Below, one piece after another: positions 27,300 through 38,707 of a DNA stretch of 64,000 nucleotides (its first letter is position 1; the number at the start of each line of letters is the position of its first letter). Location: assembly GCA_004431415.1 (NCBI GenBank), contig QPMI01000542.1:124001-188000 (forward strand). Direction: 5' to 3'. The translations under genes were made by a program, and so were the position numbers. The stretch is from Cyanophora paradoxa. Lineage: Eukaryota > Glaucocystophyceae > Cyanophorales > Cyanophoraceae. Below the pieces are notes generated by a model, which worked only from the letters and a program-made list of their open reading frames with translations, did no database searches and had not been told where the DNA came from.

Positions 27300-29480
27300 G
27301 CTCGGGCGCCTACTAGAGCAGGCGTAGGTAGGTTGCTTTCGTTTTCGCTCGAGGGGCGGGCTAGGTGGTGTAGACGAACCGCGTTCCCTTGCTTTTCTGT
27401 TTCTCTTCCAGTTTAAGTGTAGTTATGAGAGAGGATGGAGCGTTCCAGTTAGTAAGTGCATTCCAGGCCTAGGGCCCCTTGCTAAACGGGAGCGGAGGGG
27501 GCGTTAGGGGGACGTGAGCGCGCGGGCCGCCGGGCGGGCCGCCAGACCGGCGACTACTAGCTCTAGATCCGCATGCACCTGCACAATTCGAGATCCGATT
27601 GCAAATATTGATTCAACTTGATCATGACAATGAGCGCAAGTGATCAAGGTTCAACGAGCGCAAGTGATCAAGGTTCGTCTACCGCGTCTAGATCTCCGAT
27701 CTCTAGCCTTGCTTCGACGCTGCGGCCGACGCGCTAGCGCTGTGGGGGCGCGCAAGCTCACGATTAAGCGTACGTACGCGTGAATCTGTAGATCGGGTGC
27801 GCTTCATCCTCAAGCTGATCATGACGCACACGCGCGCGCGCCCTGCATGCGCAGCTGTCGAGCTAGCGCTCGATGCAAACTGCGCGCGGCGGCCGCGGGC
27901 CTTTTAATGCTGCACCATAGGCAGGTACGTGCGCTGCAGCTGGAGGCGCCAGCGACGACGGCCGCGCTCGGATGCGGGCGCGCGCGGGCGGCGCCCCGAC
28001 CGTACCCGGCCGCGGCCCGCCGCGGCCGCCGGACCGAGCTCTCGCAGGCCGAGCCGCGGGACGGACGATTGCATGCTTATTCTGCTTTGCGTTGTTCGCC
28101 GTCTCGTTTGCCGTAAGCTCGTGCGCTCGAGGTCCCGCGGGCGCCGCAGGTGCCGGCGCTGCGCATGCGTCGACGTCGACCTGCGGCGCCGTGCCGCCTC
28201 GCTGCCGCGGCGCCTCGCTACGGCGAAGCCACCTATACGCTCTCTAGAGGCGCGGGGGGCCGCCTCTGCGCAGTGCGCACCTTGGCGACGCAGTGCCGGG
28301 GTTCTGGGCAAAGCCATGAATTCGAAGCCCAAGCCTGCAAGCTGGCCCATCGTATGCGTCTCCAAGTCCCCAAAAAAACGATTGGGACCCCCGGTACAGT
28401 AATTCCCGGTGCTGGTCCGATTTAGGAGCTCGGTCGGCGGGCGTGCCGGGGGGCGTTCTGCAAGCGCGACCATCGCTCCCGGCTAGTTCGATAACGCCCG
28501 GATCGCAACTCGCCGCGTCCCCGGGCGAGCGGTGTGAGCTTCGGGCGGTCGGCAAGCGACTGGCACCTTCGGAGAGCCTCCGGAGCGGCGTGCCGATCAG
28601 CAGGCGGCTCCAACGCCTCCAGAAGTGATAATGTAGCATACAAGATCGTTCTGGAATGCCGCGAGACGCTCCCCGCCTGCCGACCCGCACCGCCCCGCGG
28701 CCGCGTCGCGCAAGCCTCTTAGCGCGGGCGCCCAGCGAGCAGCGGCGGCATCTCCCTGCCTGCAGGACACTATTGGTGCGCTGGGTTGGGTCGCGGGCGA
28801 CAGTCGGTCGCGCGCAACAGTGCCGCTGACGAACGCGCAGGCCGATCGCCTGTCAGGAGCCTCTTCCGATAGCTACTGCACCTGTAGCTGCCACGAGGAG
28901 CCTCTCGGCCGCCCCACCATGCGGGTTTGCGGTCCGCGCGTCCTAGGGCCAGCGGCAGCCGGGCGGCACGTTGGATTCGTCAGCCAACCTTCCACCGGCG
29001 ATCTTCTCCGGCGTAGATAGCCTACAGCCGCCGGATTCAGCGTCCCGGGCTCCTTTTGCAGGCGCCCGCGCGCCTCGTCGGCTCACTGCCTCGGCGCACC
29101 TCGGACAACCGACAGCCGCGCGCCCAGGTGCGGCGCCTCCCGTCGTTCCTCGCGCAGAAAAGGATGATTGAAGGATCGCGCATGCTTAGGGCTCGTCCTG
29201 ACGCTGTTTCGCACAGGTCGGCCGGCTTCGTGCGGATTGCTTGCACCGTCGAAGGCGGACGACGCACCGCGCACGCGAAACGCTCTGCAACATCTCTCCG
29301 GTCGATCCTGTTGCAGGCGAGCCGCGCCCGCTGCCGCGCTGCGCCCGAGCGCCGACCCCCGCCGCAGTTTGATGGTCGCGCGGACGCACCCGTGCGCTCC
29401 CGCCCAATCGCTGTGCATTGCCGTGATCCTCGTCTCAGATGCTCGCGAAACGACCGCGCGGGAGCGGGTCCTCCGCCGCT
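27300..29480. other. Intergenic, no recognised gene
   Basis: No exon with a recognisable product. A 23-bp direct repeat (GAGCGCAAGTGATCAAGGTT plus 3 bp) occurs twice at 27632-27674. Open frames on both strands are Arg-rich and look compositional. PLTNAQADRLSGASSDSYC near 28819 is more protein-like but lacks support. Confidence 0.4.
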
Positions 29481-29489
29481 CCTTCCCCC

Positions 29490-30470
29490 CTCGCGGGCGG
29501 CCTTCCTCGGCTCCACGACCATCCCGTCGCCGAGCTCGCCCAGGTCCGAGGGGTCCCTAGGGGAGGGAGACCCGACTTTCGGCCAACCACGTAGGCTTAT
29601 AGAGGGCTTCAATACGAGTTTAAAAAGCATAGTCTCCGGTCCGGCAGATCACTTTTAGAGACGACTTCCTGGCACCGTTGCCGGGCCGCTGGGCCACGGG
29701 AATCGCTGCCGCGGGCGCGTTCTCTTATCCCGCGCACTAGTCTGCATCTAACCTCAATCCTGGAACTCGCAGATCTCGCAGGCGAGCTCCCCACGCGAAA
29801 CGGCTGAGGAGCTCCGGGCGTTTCGGGTGCGCGCTCGCCAGGGCGGCGATTCCTCCCAAAATTTTCTTAGCGGAGGCAGCTCCTCTGAGGGAGTAGAGTA
29901 CGGGGGACCGCCTTTCGACCCCCTTCGATTCCGTGAGGAGCTTCCTTTGCAAATCTAGCGCCAGGGTCAGGGCGCGGCTCTTAAGCCCCATCAATCATCT
30001 TAAATGTCTCTTCAATGCGCATCTCACATATTTTTGCCTCCCAGATTGTCGGGGATCGATCTGGCGCCTTCGTGGAGGCCGTGGCGGTCGAGTACGGCGT
30101 CCGCCGCCTCCAGGTACGAAGGTCCCCCTGGGGGGCAAAAATCAACTTTCGGCCGACCACGTAGGCTTATAAAGGGCTTCAATACGAGTTAAATGAGCAT
30201 AGTCTCCGGTCCGGCAGGTCACTTTTAGAGAGCCGCTGGCCGCTGCCGGGCCGGGCCGCTGGGCCACGGGAATCGCTGGGCCGGGCCCGCTCTCCTTCCC
30301 CGCGCACTAGTCTGCATCTAATCTCGAGTTCTGCTTGTTCAGATTTCGCAGGCGAGCTCCCCACGCGAAACGGCTGCGGAGCTGCGCGCTTTTCTGGTGC
30401 GCGCTCGCCAGGCCGCGGCGCCGCTCTTAAGCTCTATGCATAATCTCAAATGACTCTTCAATGCGCGCTG
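29490..30470 (+). repeat. Duplicated block of about 330 bp carrying exon-like segments
   Basis: Copy 1 runs from about 29490 to 30025 and contains an extra segment at about 29850-29960; copy 2 runs from about 30060 to 30470. Shared landmarks are ACTTTCGGCC, ACGTAGGCTTATA, GGGCTTCAATACGAGTT, AGTCTCCGGTCCGGCAG, CGCGCACTAGTCTGCATCTAA and GCGAGCTCCCCACGCGAAAC. Downstream of CAG, both copies encode ISQASSPRETA-ELRAF-VRARQ in the plus frame. Confidence 0.7.
30045..30113 (+). CDS. Isolated well-formed exon of unknown gene
   Basis: Acceptor TTTTTGCCTCCCAG, then 69 nt (23 codons, phase 0) encoding IVGDRSGAFVEAVAVEYGVR plus RLQ, then donor GTACGA. A diverged counterpart lies at about 29490-29545. It probably belongs to a plus-strand gene or gene remnant made of duplicated exons (next candidate exon starts at about 30344, ISQASSPRETA). 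Product unknown. Confidence 0.45.
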
Positions 30471-30479
30471 CGAAGTGCT

Positions 30480-31734
30480 TCTAGATCGCCCGGTTCTGAA
30501 CGCCCCCCGCCTGACCTTATTCTGACATTATTCTGACACTATTCGCTAGGGCGGACCTCCCGACCCGTCCCAGGCCACCAGAGGCGCGCCGGGCCGCCGG
30601 ACTTGCGCGGCCCGACGGCGACGGGTACGGGCAAGCGGTGCGTACCCCTACCGGGGGGTACATGATTTCTCAGTGACCTTCCTTCAGGTCCTCATTTCTC
30701 GGCACGGCGGCGGCGGCGGGCGGCTCCGCGCGGCTTCCCGTGCGCGTCTTGGCACGGGCCATCCACACGCCGAGCGCTGCGCCCGGCGCCGCGGCCGGCG
30801 AGGAGCGCGGGCCCGGAATCTCCCCTGGAGAACCCTCTGGGCCGCCGCGCTCCTCTGCGCCCCCCCTATTCCCGCGCGTGAAGATGCGCGGGGGTAGCTA
30901 GGATGATTCTTTATCAAAATGTGCAGTAAACATGCAGCGCGATGGTCGCTTTCGGCACAGCGGGGCAGTTTTCACACGCGCCGTCCCGCGGAGCGGCGTT
31001 GGGGGCTTCGCGGCCTATATACTCATCTCTAATCGATAAAGAATGTTCGTGGCATGCTGCGCGCCGGGTGGGAGTTCCGGGGAATGCATTCCGCAGCGGA
31101 AAGTATACGCAGCCGGTTCAAATTTGGCGGCCTGCTGTGAACGCGCCGGCTCATCTCCAGCTTCTGAGACTTGCATATTTGGAATCAGAAGCTTCAAAAT
31201 AGGGTGGGTGCTTAATCATTGAATCCCAGGTCGATACGCGAAGACGGCGCGATCCGGATCCGCGACTCGGTCATGAACATGATGATCATGAACATGATTT
31301 GCATGACATGGCGTCGGCGGTTTGCACTCGACCTGCGCATTTTACATTATACGGAATACCGTAGTACCAAAAATATATACAAGGGTGTAGATGGGGGTTT
31401 TCGAGGGCGCCGGAGACGATGGGCGTGTTCCCGTGGCCAGCCGATTAAAGCCTGAACCGGTATTCAAGATTCGCAGTAATGAGGGCCCCCTATTGCTCCC
31501 AGTGTCATTTCGCCCCGCCCGTTCGCAGCCAGCTTCCACCACTCCGAATATAAGTCATTCAGATGCTATTAAGAGATACTGCATGCCTGGAAGCCCGCTC
31601 GGAGTTCGAACCACGAGCCCCGCACCCCCTCGAGCCCTTGGCCCCCGCGTGCTCAGTCTGCAGATCAGCTAGCTTGGTTCAAATCGGTGCGGTGACAAGA
31701 CATGGGGCCCGGACGCGGGCTGGGGAAGAGAAGA

Positions 31735-31736
<2 letters not shown>
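30480..31736. other. Intergenic, nothing recognised
   Basis: Mixed GC content, no domain-bearing frame. Contains palindromic words such as TGATGATCATGAACATGA near 31279 and a GATCCGGATCCGCGAC run at 31252. Confidence 0.4.

Positions 31737-31766
<30 letters not shown>
31737..31766. repeat. G30 homopolymer
   Basis: Thirty consecutive G followed by AGGGGAGGGGAGGG. Strong potential for G-quadruplex formation on the plus strand; exact length uncertain. Confidence 0.9.
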
Positions 31767-31767
<1 letters not shown>

Positions 31768-32069
31768 GGGGAGGGGAGGGAAAAGAGCGGGCCGGGGGGG
31801 AGCGAATGGTGAGGGAGGGCCGGGCTACTAGAGCCTACTACCACCGGCGCTTCGGCGTGGCGGCGGCGCCCGCGAGGGCGGGGGCGGGGCGCTTGCCGTT
31901 GCGGGGCGCGGCGGGGGCGGGGGAGGGGGCGCGAGGAGGGAGAGAGGGAGGGGCGGGGAGGGAGGAGGCCGACGCCCGCCGGCGTTCCGGCGCGGCGGCG
32001 GCCGCGAGGGAGGGCGCTTGCCGTTGCGGGGCGCGGCGACGGCGGCGGCAGGCCGTGGCGGGCCGGGGA

Positions 32070-32290
32070 AGGCCGGGGCGGGGCGGGGCGGGGAGGGGCG
32101 GGGCGGGGCGGGGCGGGCGGGGCGGGGCGGGGCGGGCGGGGCGGGGCGGGGCGCGGACCTGGACTCGGCGGTTCACGGCCCGCGGCTGCGCGCACGGTGG
32201 GCGAGGCGTCGGCGGGACGAGAGCGCAGCGCCGGCGGCAGCGCAGAAGGGGCGGGGAGGCGCGGGGCGGGGCGGGGCGGGGCGGGGCGGC
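32070..32290. repeat. (GGGGC)n arrays
   Basis: Tandem GGGGC/GGGC at about 32070-32155 and again at 32255-32290. A related duplicated segment GGGCGCTTGCCGTTGCGGGG occurs at about 31889 and 32006. Long frames across 31563-32534 derive from this composition. Low-complexity, G-quadruplex-prone DNA. Confidence 0.8.
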
Positions 32291-32299
32291 GGCGTGCAG

Positions 32300-33816
32300 C
32301 GCACCTACGTCTCACAACGCGCTCTCGCACGCACTCGCCGCGCCGCGAGCGGTCGTCCGCGAACTCATCCCGTTGCCTCCGGGGTCGCAGGAGCCCGCCG
32401 TGCTGTTGCTGCTGCTGGCGCGCGCGTGCCGCGCTCTGGTTCCGCTGCGCGTGCGCACGCGTGTGAGAGGCCACGGCCCGCGAGCGAACGGGGGCAGCTC
32501 GCTCAAGAACGATGCACTCTGATGCATTCTGCACTCTGAAGTCGTTCTGAACCTGTCAGGCCGCGTGGTCAGGGCGGCGTGGCGCGAAGGCGACCCGAGG
32601 CCGTAGCCCGATGCGACCGAGATAAGCGCACAATCGTGGCTCTGATGTATACTGAGATGTTCTGGATCCTTCTGAAGCGGCTGGGACGGCCGCCGGCTCC
32701 GCTCCCTGCACATCTGCGAATCGTGCCAGATCGGCCAGGGCCCGGTCAACGAACTTCTAGAAGTAGTAAAGCATTGATGCAGACCGCTCAAATCTACGTT
32801 CTCAGGCTCCGGGCCCTGGCCGATGTCGGGCCCGGCTGTCGCCGCCCAAACGAAGTCCCCGTTGGCTCCGCGCTTGCGCTTCAACGGCCCAGACTTCGCT
32901 AGCTTACGTTTCCCGGTCGCCTTGCCTATCGTGGCTGCCGTAGCTACGCGCTAGCTAGTGCTCGGTGGTGCGCGCTCGGATTCGCTGTACCCTGTTTTTG
33001 GACTTGGCTAATCGTTTTTTTCGGGACTTGGAGACGCATACGCATACGGTGTACCCCTTTTCGGCGCAAGCCGTTAATTGCTTCAAAGTTCATGGCTCTT
33101 GTTACGGCAGGGGTGATTCCTAGCCAAATCCGGCGCCGAGCTAGTCTGAGAAGTTCCGATCCGGCTACGTCGAAAACTTCCGGACACGGACCTCACCTGA
33201 CTGTTCGGGGAACCGACCAGGCCACGGTCCGTGCAAGCTAAGTGTCAGCGCGCACCGCGCTCTCCGGGACGGCTCGAGGGGACACCGCCCGCCTCGGCGG
33301 GCACGCCTAGCTATAGTACTCTCCCCTGCCCTTTCACCTTCAAAGTCTCGCAGTGTGCACGTGCGTGCACGTGCGCGCAGCCAGAGACAGTGTGCTACGC
33401 CGGCCTCCCAGGCCTGGGCCGAGATATAACGTTACCCTGAAATGACGTACACGTGCTTTTCGAGATCCCTCTAGATCTTTTCCGTGAACGTGCCGAAGTG
33501 CTCGCCCCGCTGGCCTCGCCCTGCCGGCTTGACGCCGTACCCCTCCCCGGTCGCGGCCTCCTCGCAATCGGGCGGGCGGGCTAGCGCTAGCTCTCTTCTT
33601 CCCCGGGGTCGCCGTGCCCTTTGCCGGCGTACCGGCCGCGGGTACAAGTTTCATTACGTATACCATCATTTGGGTTATAATTGCAGTCGCTATATGTAGC
33701 TAAGCTTAAGCAGACATATGCATGCCAAACTCGATATCGAATCCATCCGAGCCGATAATCATCTGCACGATGGGCCGAGGCCCGTCACATATACATAGAG
33801 CCGTAGATGTCGACGT
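32300..33816. other. Intergenic, nothing recognised
   Basis: No exon chain seen. This stretch precedes the stop codon of the minus-strand Cys-rich gene at 33817 and presumably includes its 3' UTR. An AAGCTTAAG motif lies at 33702-33710. Confidence 0.4.
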
Positions 33817-35345
33817 TTAGCTTTGGCTTTGACGTACCGCCGCCTCAGCAGCGCTGATGATGTCAGCTTCTGCGATGATGGCGTCGATGTCGCTTGAGTC
33901 GCCGCCGCGGCCGTCCTCCTGAACCAGGTACCGGAAATTCGAATTCAAAGGCCCGCGGCTCAAGCTTGATTTAATTAAAACATATGATCACCACGTGCAC
34001 TCGATCCTTGACTTAGGTTATTATTATTATTCTATGACTCGTGATCAGAGACTGAAGCCCCGCCGGCGCCACGTACTTAATTAGTAAAATATTCATTAGA
34101 ATTAAATGCTCCATTGCCACCAGAAAGCGTCTTAAAATTCGAATTCGAACCGTAAAATCAACGCAGGTGACGGAACCGGGTACATGAGCACTCTGCAGCT
34201 GGCCATGGATGCCAGCGACGGCCTGACATGTGCGATTGAGGTCCGAAACGCTGTCTGTAGAGCCAATGAGCTTCGCCAGGATTCCTTTGCCCGAGCTGCG
34301 ATGGTGCGGATCGATATCGATACATATATATCCAAAGCTAGGCCTAGGAGCGAAGGGCTGTGCATGCGGCTGGGGGCTTACCAATTCGAGTTTTCGAAAC
34401 AGCGAACAAGCTGCTTGCAATTCTTGTCCGCCATGTCCATCACCCAGAGGTAATTGAAGTCAGGCCCGCCGTTGATGTCCCCGCATGCCGCACTGAAATT
34501 TCGAGGAGAGCTCGAGGTGAGTGCTTCAGTTTCGCTCCAAGTTTAAAATAAAAAGTCGCGAAGGTGCTCACGCGCTGTGCTTCCACACGAAGTTGTCCGA
34601 AGAGCATGTTGCGTTGGAGAAGCACTGGAAATTTCGCGACCAGGAAAAAATAAGAGAACGATGTGAGAGAGAAAGATGAGAGAGACCAGGGTCGCAATTT
34701 AAACTCGACAAGCTGAATATTAATTATAAGGCGAGTCTCGATCGTGCAGGGAGACCCGTATTAAGTATAATAATTACGTTTTGTGCACCTTCACACCTGC
34801 GACAGTTGGCATGCATTGCCCCAGGGATCCTTGCGACATGTAGCTCGCATACCCTGAAGGGCAGCGCTCGCTGTAAAACAGGTCGGCGTCCGTCTCCTTC
34901 GTATCGGAGTTGCGACTGCATACGTATATAAGCGTCAAGCCCCGAGCCCGCGCCGATCTAGATCTTATCGGCGATGTTCGGTCAATACGCACTAATCCAA
35001 GAGCCCAGGTCGTACAACAGATGCGCCAGTGCAGTCTGAATTCTCGTAGCATCTGAATTCCAATATCATTGAGTCATAGTATTAACATGATCATTAAACG
35101 CGATGGCCGGGATCGGACAGGAAAACTGGTATTCTAGATCGTGTACATTTCGGCTTTGCATCCGGGGATGCAAGAGAAACAAACGCGCACTCTAAATACA
35201 AGGGACCGCGGAGTTCCACACATTCGGCGACCCCGTCCTTGTCCCGAATTCCAGATTGCATCGCGCGGTTGGTACATAACGATCTGAGGCTCGCCTGCGT
35301 CCTGCGGGTGCGTGAGCCCACCTTCACTGAGTCAGACCCAGACAC
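33817..35345 (-). CDS. Cys-rich, probably extracellular protein (paralogue of 40.2-42.8 kb gene)
   Basis: Unknown family. Exons on the minus strand: about 35262-35150 (SGIRDKDGVAECVELRGPLY), 34915-34778 (ETDADLFYSERCPSGYASYM...GVKVHK), 34492-34382 (ACGDINGGPDFNYLWVMDMA...KQLVRCFENSN), 34295-34151 (GILAKLIGSTDSVSDLNRTC) and last exon 33918-33817, exactly 34 codons including TAA (EDGRGGDSSDIDAIIAEADI...). Splice sites are GT-AG with conventional sequences (GTAAGC after the 34382 exon). Cysteines recur in a G-x-C-x(5-8)-C pattern, suggesting disulfide-rich repeats; the C-terminus is acidic. The 5' end and signal peptide were not found, so the start is open. GC content is lower than in neighbouring genes. 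Confidence 0.6.
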
Positions 35346-35899
35346 GCAATTTGCAGCGCACGGTCCGTCGCTCTCCCATGCCGGCTTTCCATCATGCCGG
35401 CTGGCGATCCAGGTTCGGAGTTGTCAAAGATGTCGATGTCAGTACGCGTCGACGTACGCGTCCGATGCGCCTTGAATCGTCCGCTTGCAAATTGTTTGCG
35501 CATGAGGGCGGGTGGATCCGGACGCACCAGTGCGCTTCCCAGAAGCATTGTGCGTTCACCATAACGTCGACTGCGTCGGGCTCTATATGGTACGCGTACT
35601 AGTATACTGGGCTTCCGAAGCTCAGAGCTCAGACAGCTCAGAGGCTGAGTCAGAGCTCGAGGCCGCGCTACAGGCTATAGCTATAGCTAACTTAGTGAGG
35701 TTCGAATTCCAACCGTTGAACGTACGCGGCCAGCTCTAGATCTAGTGCGGCTCTACTACTAGGCTAGGCTACTAGTATATATATATAGGCTGTACAACGG
35801 TATAAGTAGGCTATCATAGATTCATAGTATAGCTATTAGTAGCCTGTTACTAAGTTAGCTAGTATCACTGCCGCAGTCACTTGCACACTGTGTGACAGT
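35346..35899. other. 5' flank of the Cys-rich gene, AT-rich
   Basis: Contains possible further 5' exon sequence (minus frame PDPPALMRKQFASGRFKAHR near 35510), TATATATATA at 35775 and many CTAG/GAGCTC words. No definite feature. Confidence 0.35.
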
Positions 35900-36129
35900 A
35901 CTACTGTAGGAGTAGTTAAATTGCCGTGGTTTTAAATTGCCGTAAATTGCCGAGAGGCTGAATTAATATTCGGCAATTTAGCACCACGGCAATTGCGTAG
36001 GGGGTAGGTATTTGCTCAGCCCGCCATAGAACAGATTTCTGGATTTGGCAATTTATCGCCACGGCAATTCCGGTTCTGGGCGAATTCGGCAATTTAACTC
36101 CACGGCAATTTAACTACGCCTACAGTAGT
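35900..36129. mobile_element. 230-bp MITE with GTTAAATTGCCGTGG inverted ends
   Basis: Ends ACTACTGTAGG-GTAGTTAAATTGCC are inverted at 35900 and 36129, about 44 bp with 3 mismatches. Interior repeats of (A)AATTGCCG(TGG) occur in both orientations, plus the module GCCCGCCATAGAACA (about 36020) shared with the 37.5 kb element. Non-coding miniature element. A related solo end lies at about 38713-38760. Confidence 0.75.
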
Positions 36130-36336
36130 TGCACTGACGCAGTGAGTGCTGCGGCACTGCGGCAGTGCATGCGCAGCGGCACTGCCGGCCGCGGCGCCCC
36201 GGTCTGCCCGCCGTGTGCCCGGCAGCTCGAGCTCAGCAGCCGCTGAGCGCTACGTATACCCGGTAGCAGTGCCTAGCACTGCGGCAGTGCCGCGCACTGC
36301 GGCAGTACCACGGTGCGCATGCGCATGCGGCCGCCG

Positions 36337-36398
36337 GGCAGCATTGTATGCCTTGTATGTGCAAAACTTTTTGCACATACAAGGCATACAATGCTGCC
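36337..36398. repeat. Perfect 30-bp hairpin
   Basis: Arms 36337-36366 and 36369-36398 are exact reverse complements with a 2-nt loop (GGCAGCATTGTATGCC... / ...GGCATACAATGCTGCC). It is followed by GCAAAACTTTTTGC repeats that recur in inverted form near 36820-36860. Confidence 0.9.
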
Positions 36399-36875
36399 TT
36401 GCAACTTTTTGCAAAACTTTTTGCCTTGTATGTGAAATTTTTGCGAAATTTTTAGAAAATTTTTGCCCCGAAAGAATCGAAACCATCGTCTAAAGTGCTT
36501 CAAATCGCGTTCAAACACGTCTAAAACATTGTTTAACTCATGTTTATCGATAGCAGGCTTGCGAGAGCTGCTATCTGCACATGAAATCCGCCTGCTCGTG
36601 TTTCAAGGCCAAGTACCCCCCTCCCCAACAGGAGCCAGAAGCTCAAGAACTCGCCTTCCACGCTCAGAATAGCCTCAGATTGCCTTCTATGTCGTTTATA
36701 TCTTCATTTAACATCGCCTGAGCCGCCGCAAACGATATATTTCGGAGGATGAGGGGGGGTGGGGTGCAAAAATTGTCCAAAAATTTTGGAGGGCCGAAAC
36801 GGGGACCAAAACTTTTCTGAAAAGTTTTGCAAAACTTTTTGCATTCTTTTTCCAAAATTTTTGGGCGGCGAACCC
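36399..36875. mobile_element. Probable AT-rich inverted-repeat element
   Basis: Left part has GCAAAACTTTTTGC, AAATTTTTGCG and AAAATTTTTGCCCCGAAA; right part (36771-36870) has AAAATTGTCCAAAAATTTTG, AAGTTTTGCAAAACTTTTTG and AAAATTTTTGGGCGG. The two ends are loosely complementary. No coding frame. Interpretation as a miniature element is inference. Confidence 0.4.
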
Positions 36876-37503
36876 TGCCGGGCAGCTCACTGAGTCCGAC
36901 CGACTCCGACGCGTACGGTCACCGGGTCAGCCGCAGGCCCGCAGCTGGCACTGCCTGGCAGTGCCTGGCACTGCGGCACTGCCTGGTAGGGCTGTCGTCA
37001 GTCACTGACAGTCACAGTCAGAGGGTCTGACTGACCTCACTGGGTCAGCTAGCGCTTTTGGCTGACTGACGTTTTCTCAGTCCCATATATATACAACACG
37101 GTGTCAACACCCTGCTGGGAGCGTGCCCCCCTGTGGGCTTTTTCCATCTAGAGCTGACGTGGGTCGATCAAAAAATGCATGACGTGGGTCGCCCATGTGC
37201 ATGGTAAGAGGCTAATGCATATGGAGTCTGACGTGCGCCTGGCGGGGGCCCTGGGCCGAATCTCCTTTTCTCGTCCTCTCTTCTCGCACATCGTGCCTGG
37301 CCTGATGCTTGGCAACTCAGAATGAAGTAGATAGATCGCGCTTGGGTGAATTCCTGCCAATTTCCTGGTCATTTTTCACGGCTTTTGCACGGTAGCCTGA
37401 CTGAACCTCGGGTTGACAGATTCAGTCACAGTCAGGGGGGCCGACGGACTCGGACTGGGTCAGCCGGGGGACTGACTGACGACAGCACTACTAGCCAGAG
37501 TCG
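36876..37503. other. Spacer with CACTGCCTGGCAGTG-type repeats
   Basis: Short inverted words CTGGCACTGC/GCAGTGCC (36945-36990) and CTGACTGAC repeats; no gene seen. Confidence 0.4.
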
Positions 37504-38404
37504 GGCACTAAATTACCGCGGCATAAATTACCGCGTTTTAAAACCCGGCCCGCCATAGAGCAAAATACCGCGGTACCAAATTACCGCGTTTTTACAAATT
37601 TGAGGCCTGTATGGGGCGGTAATTATGGGGGGTACTGTATGGGGCGACCTCTCACTGGGCTCTCAGCAGGTTATTACCGCGGGACCAAATTACCGCGTTT
37701 TAACAAATTCTCGGCGGTAATTTGGTACCGCGGTAATTAAGTGGGCGCGGTATTTATGTGTTCTACGGTAGGCTACTGCCTGGCAGTGGCCCTGGCATTG
37801 GTGGGCCACTGGTGGCGCCGGCGGCCCGGCGCTACCGTAAAACAGAATAATAAGGTACGCACTTTACTATGTCATCCCCAAATTATGTCGCCTCGGATGT
37901 GATTCATCATGTGAAATAACGACATAATTTGGTGCCGTCATAGTAGGGCACGCGCAGTTGTACCCCATCAAATTTACCGGCCCATACAAACTTGAAAAGT
38001 TTATGCCGACATAATTTGGGGACGTCTTATTTCGCATAGAGAAGGGTCCGGGTTTATAACGACATAAATTTGACCGTCATATTATTGTGTTTTACGGTAG
38101 CCCTACCTGGTAGTACTACCGTGTGGCACACTGGCACTATAATTATAATACCGCGCCCACTTAATTACCGCGTTGAGAATTTGTTAAAACGCGGTATAAT
38201 TTGGTACCGCGGTAATTCGCTTCCGCGAAGCCACCCCATACAGTACCCCCCAAATACCCGCCCCATACAAGCTTCAAGTTTTTTAAAACGCGGTAATTTG
38301 GTACCGCGGGATTTTGGCCAATCTCTTTTTTTTGTTTTGAGGTTTTGGCCAACCTCGGGCCGGAGTTTCTAACGCGGTAATTTATGCCGCGGTAATTTAG
38401 TGCC
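37504..38404. mobile_element. 901-bp palindromic TIR element with nested element
   Basis: Perfect 34-bp TIRs at 37504-37537 and 38371-38404 (GGCACTAAATTACCGCGG...). The interior repeats the motif GCGGTAATTTGGTACCGCGG many times in both orientations. A second inverted pair, 37831-37851 versus 38081-38101 (21 bp, one mismatch, GCTACCGTAAAAC...), encloses CGACATAATTTGGGG repeats and looks like a nested element. Contains GCCCGCCATAGAGCA and CCCCATACAAGC modules. No transposase. Confidence 0.75.
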
Positions 38405-38707
38405 AGCTGCAGACGGTAGCGCCGGTATACGTAGAGTGTGCCGGCGAGTCGGGAGTCGGGACTCGGGACCGTGACATGGCCCACATGGGCCACATGGCCC
38501 ACATCATGGCCCACATGGCTTGGCCCAGTGGCACTGCACTAGTACTGGCACACGGCGGCATGGATGTTTGGCAATTGGCTCTTTGACAGCCGGCGCCCTG
38601 CTCTTAGCCCGCCGGGCCGTGTACAAAGCGCGGGAAAGAGGCGTTCCGTTTTTTCACCGCGGGAAAGAGGCGTTTACTTTTTTTACCGCGGGAAAGAGGT
38701 TGTTTTC

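Noticed and set aside
28244-29630. Minus-strand frames of about 150-200 codons
   Set aside because: Arg-rich, no motif, partly antisense to the duplicated exon block; insufficient support.
31598-31620. Second tRNA-like GGTTCGAAC word
   Set aside because: Flanking bases cannot form a T-arm or cloverleaf.
31563-32534. Frames of about 300 codons on both strands
   Set aside because: Lie across G30 and (GGGGC)n; open on both strands and purely compositional.
32312-32884. Minus-strand frame of 190 codons (MKRKRGANGDFVWAA...)
   Set aside because: Some protein-like composition but no domain, no splice context and it runs into the GC-repeat block; not called.
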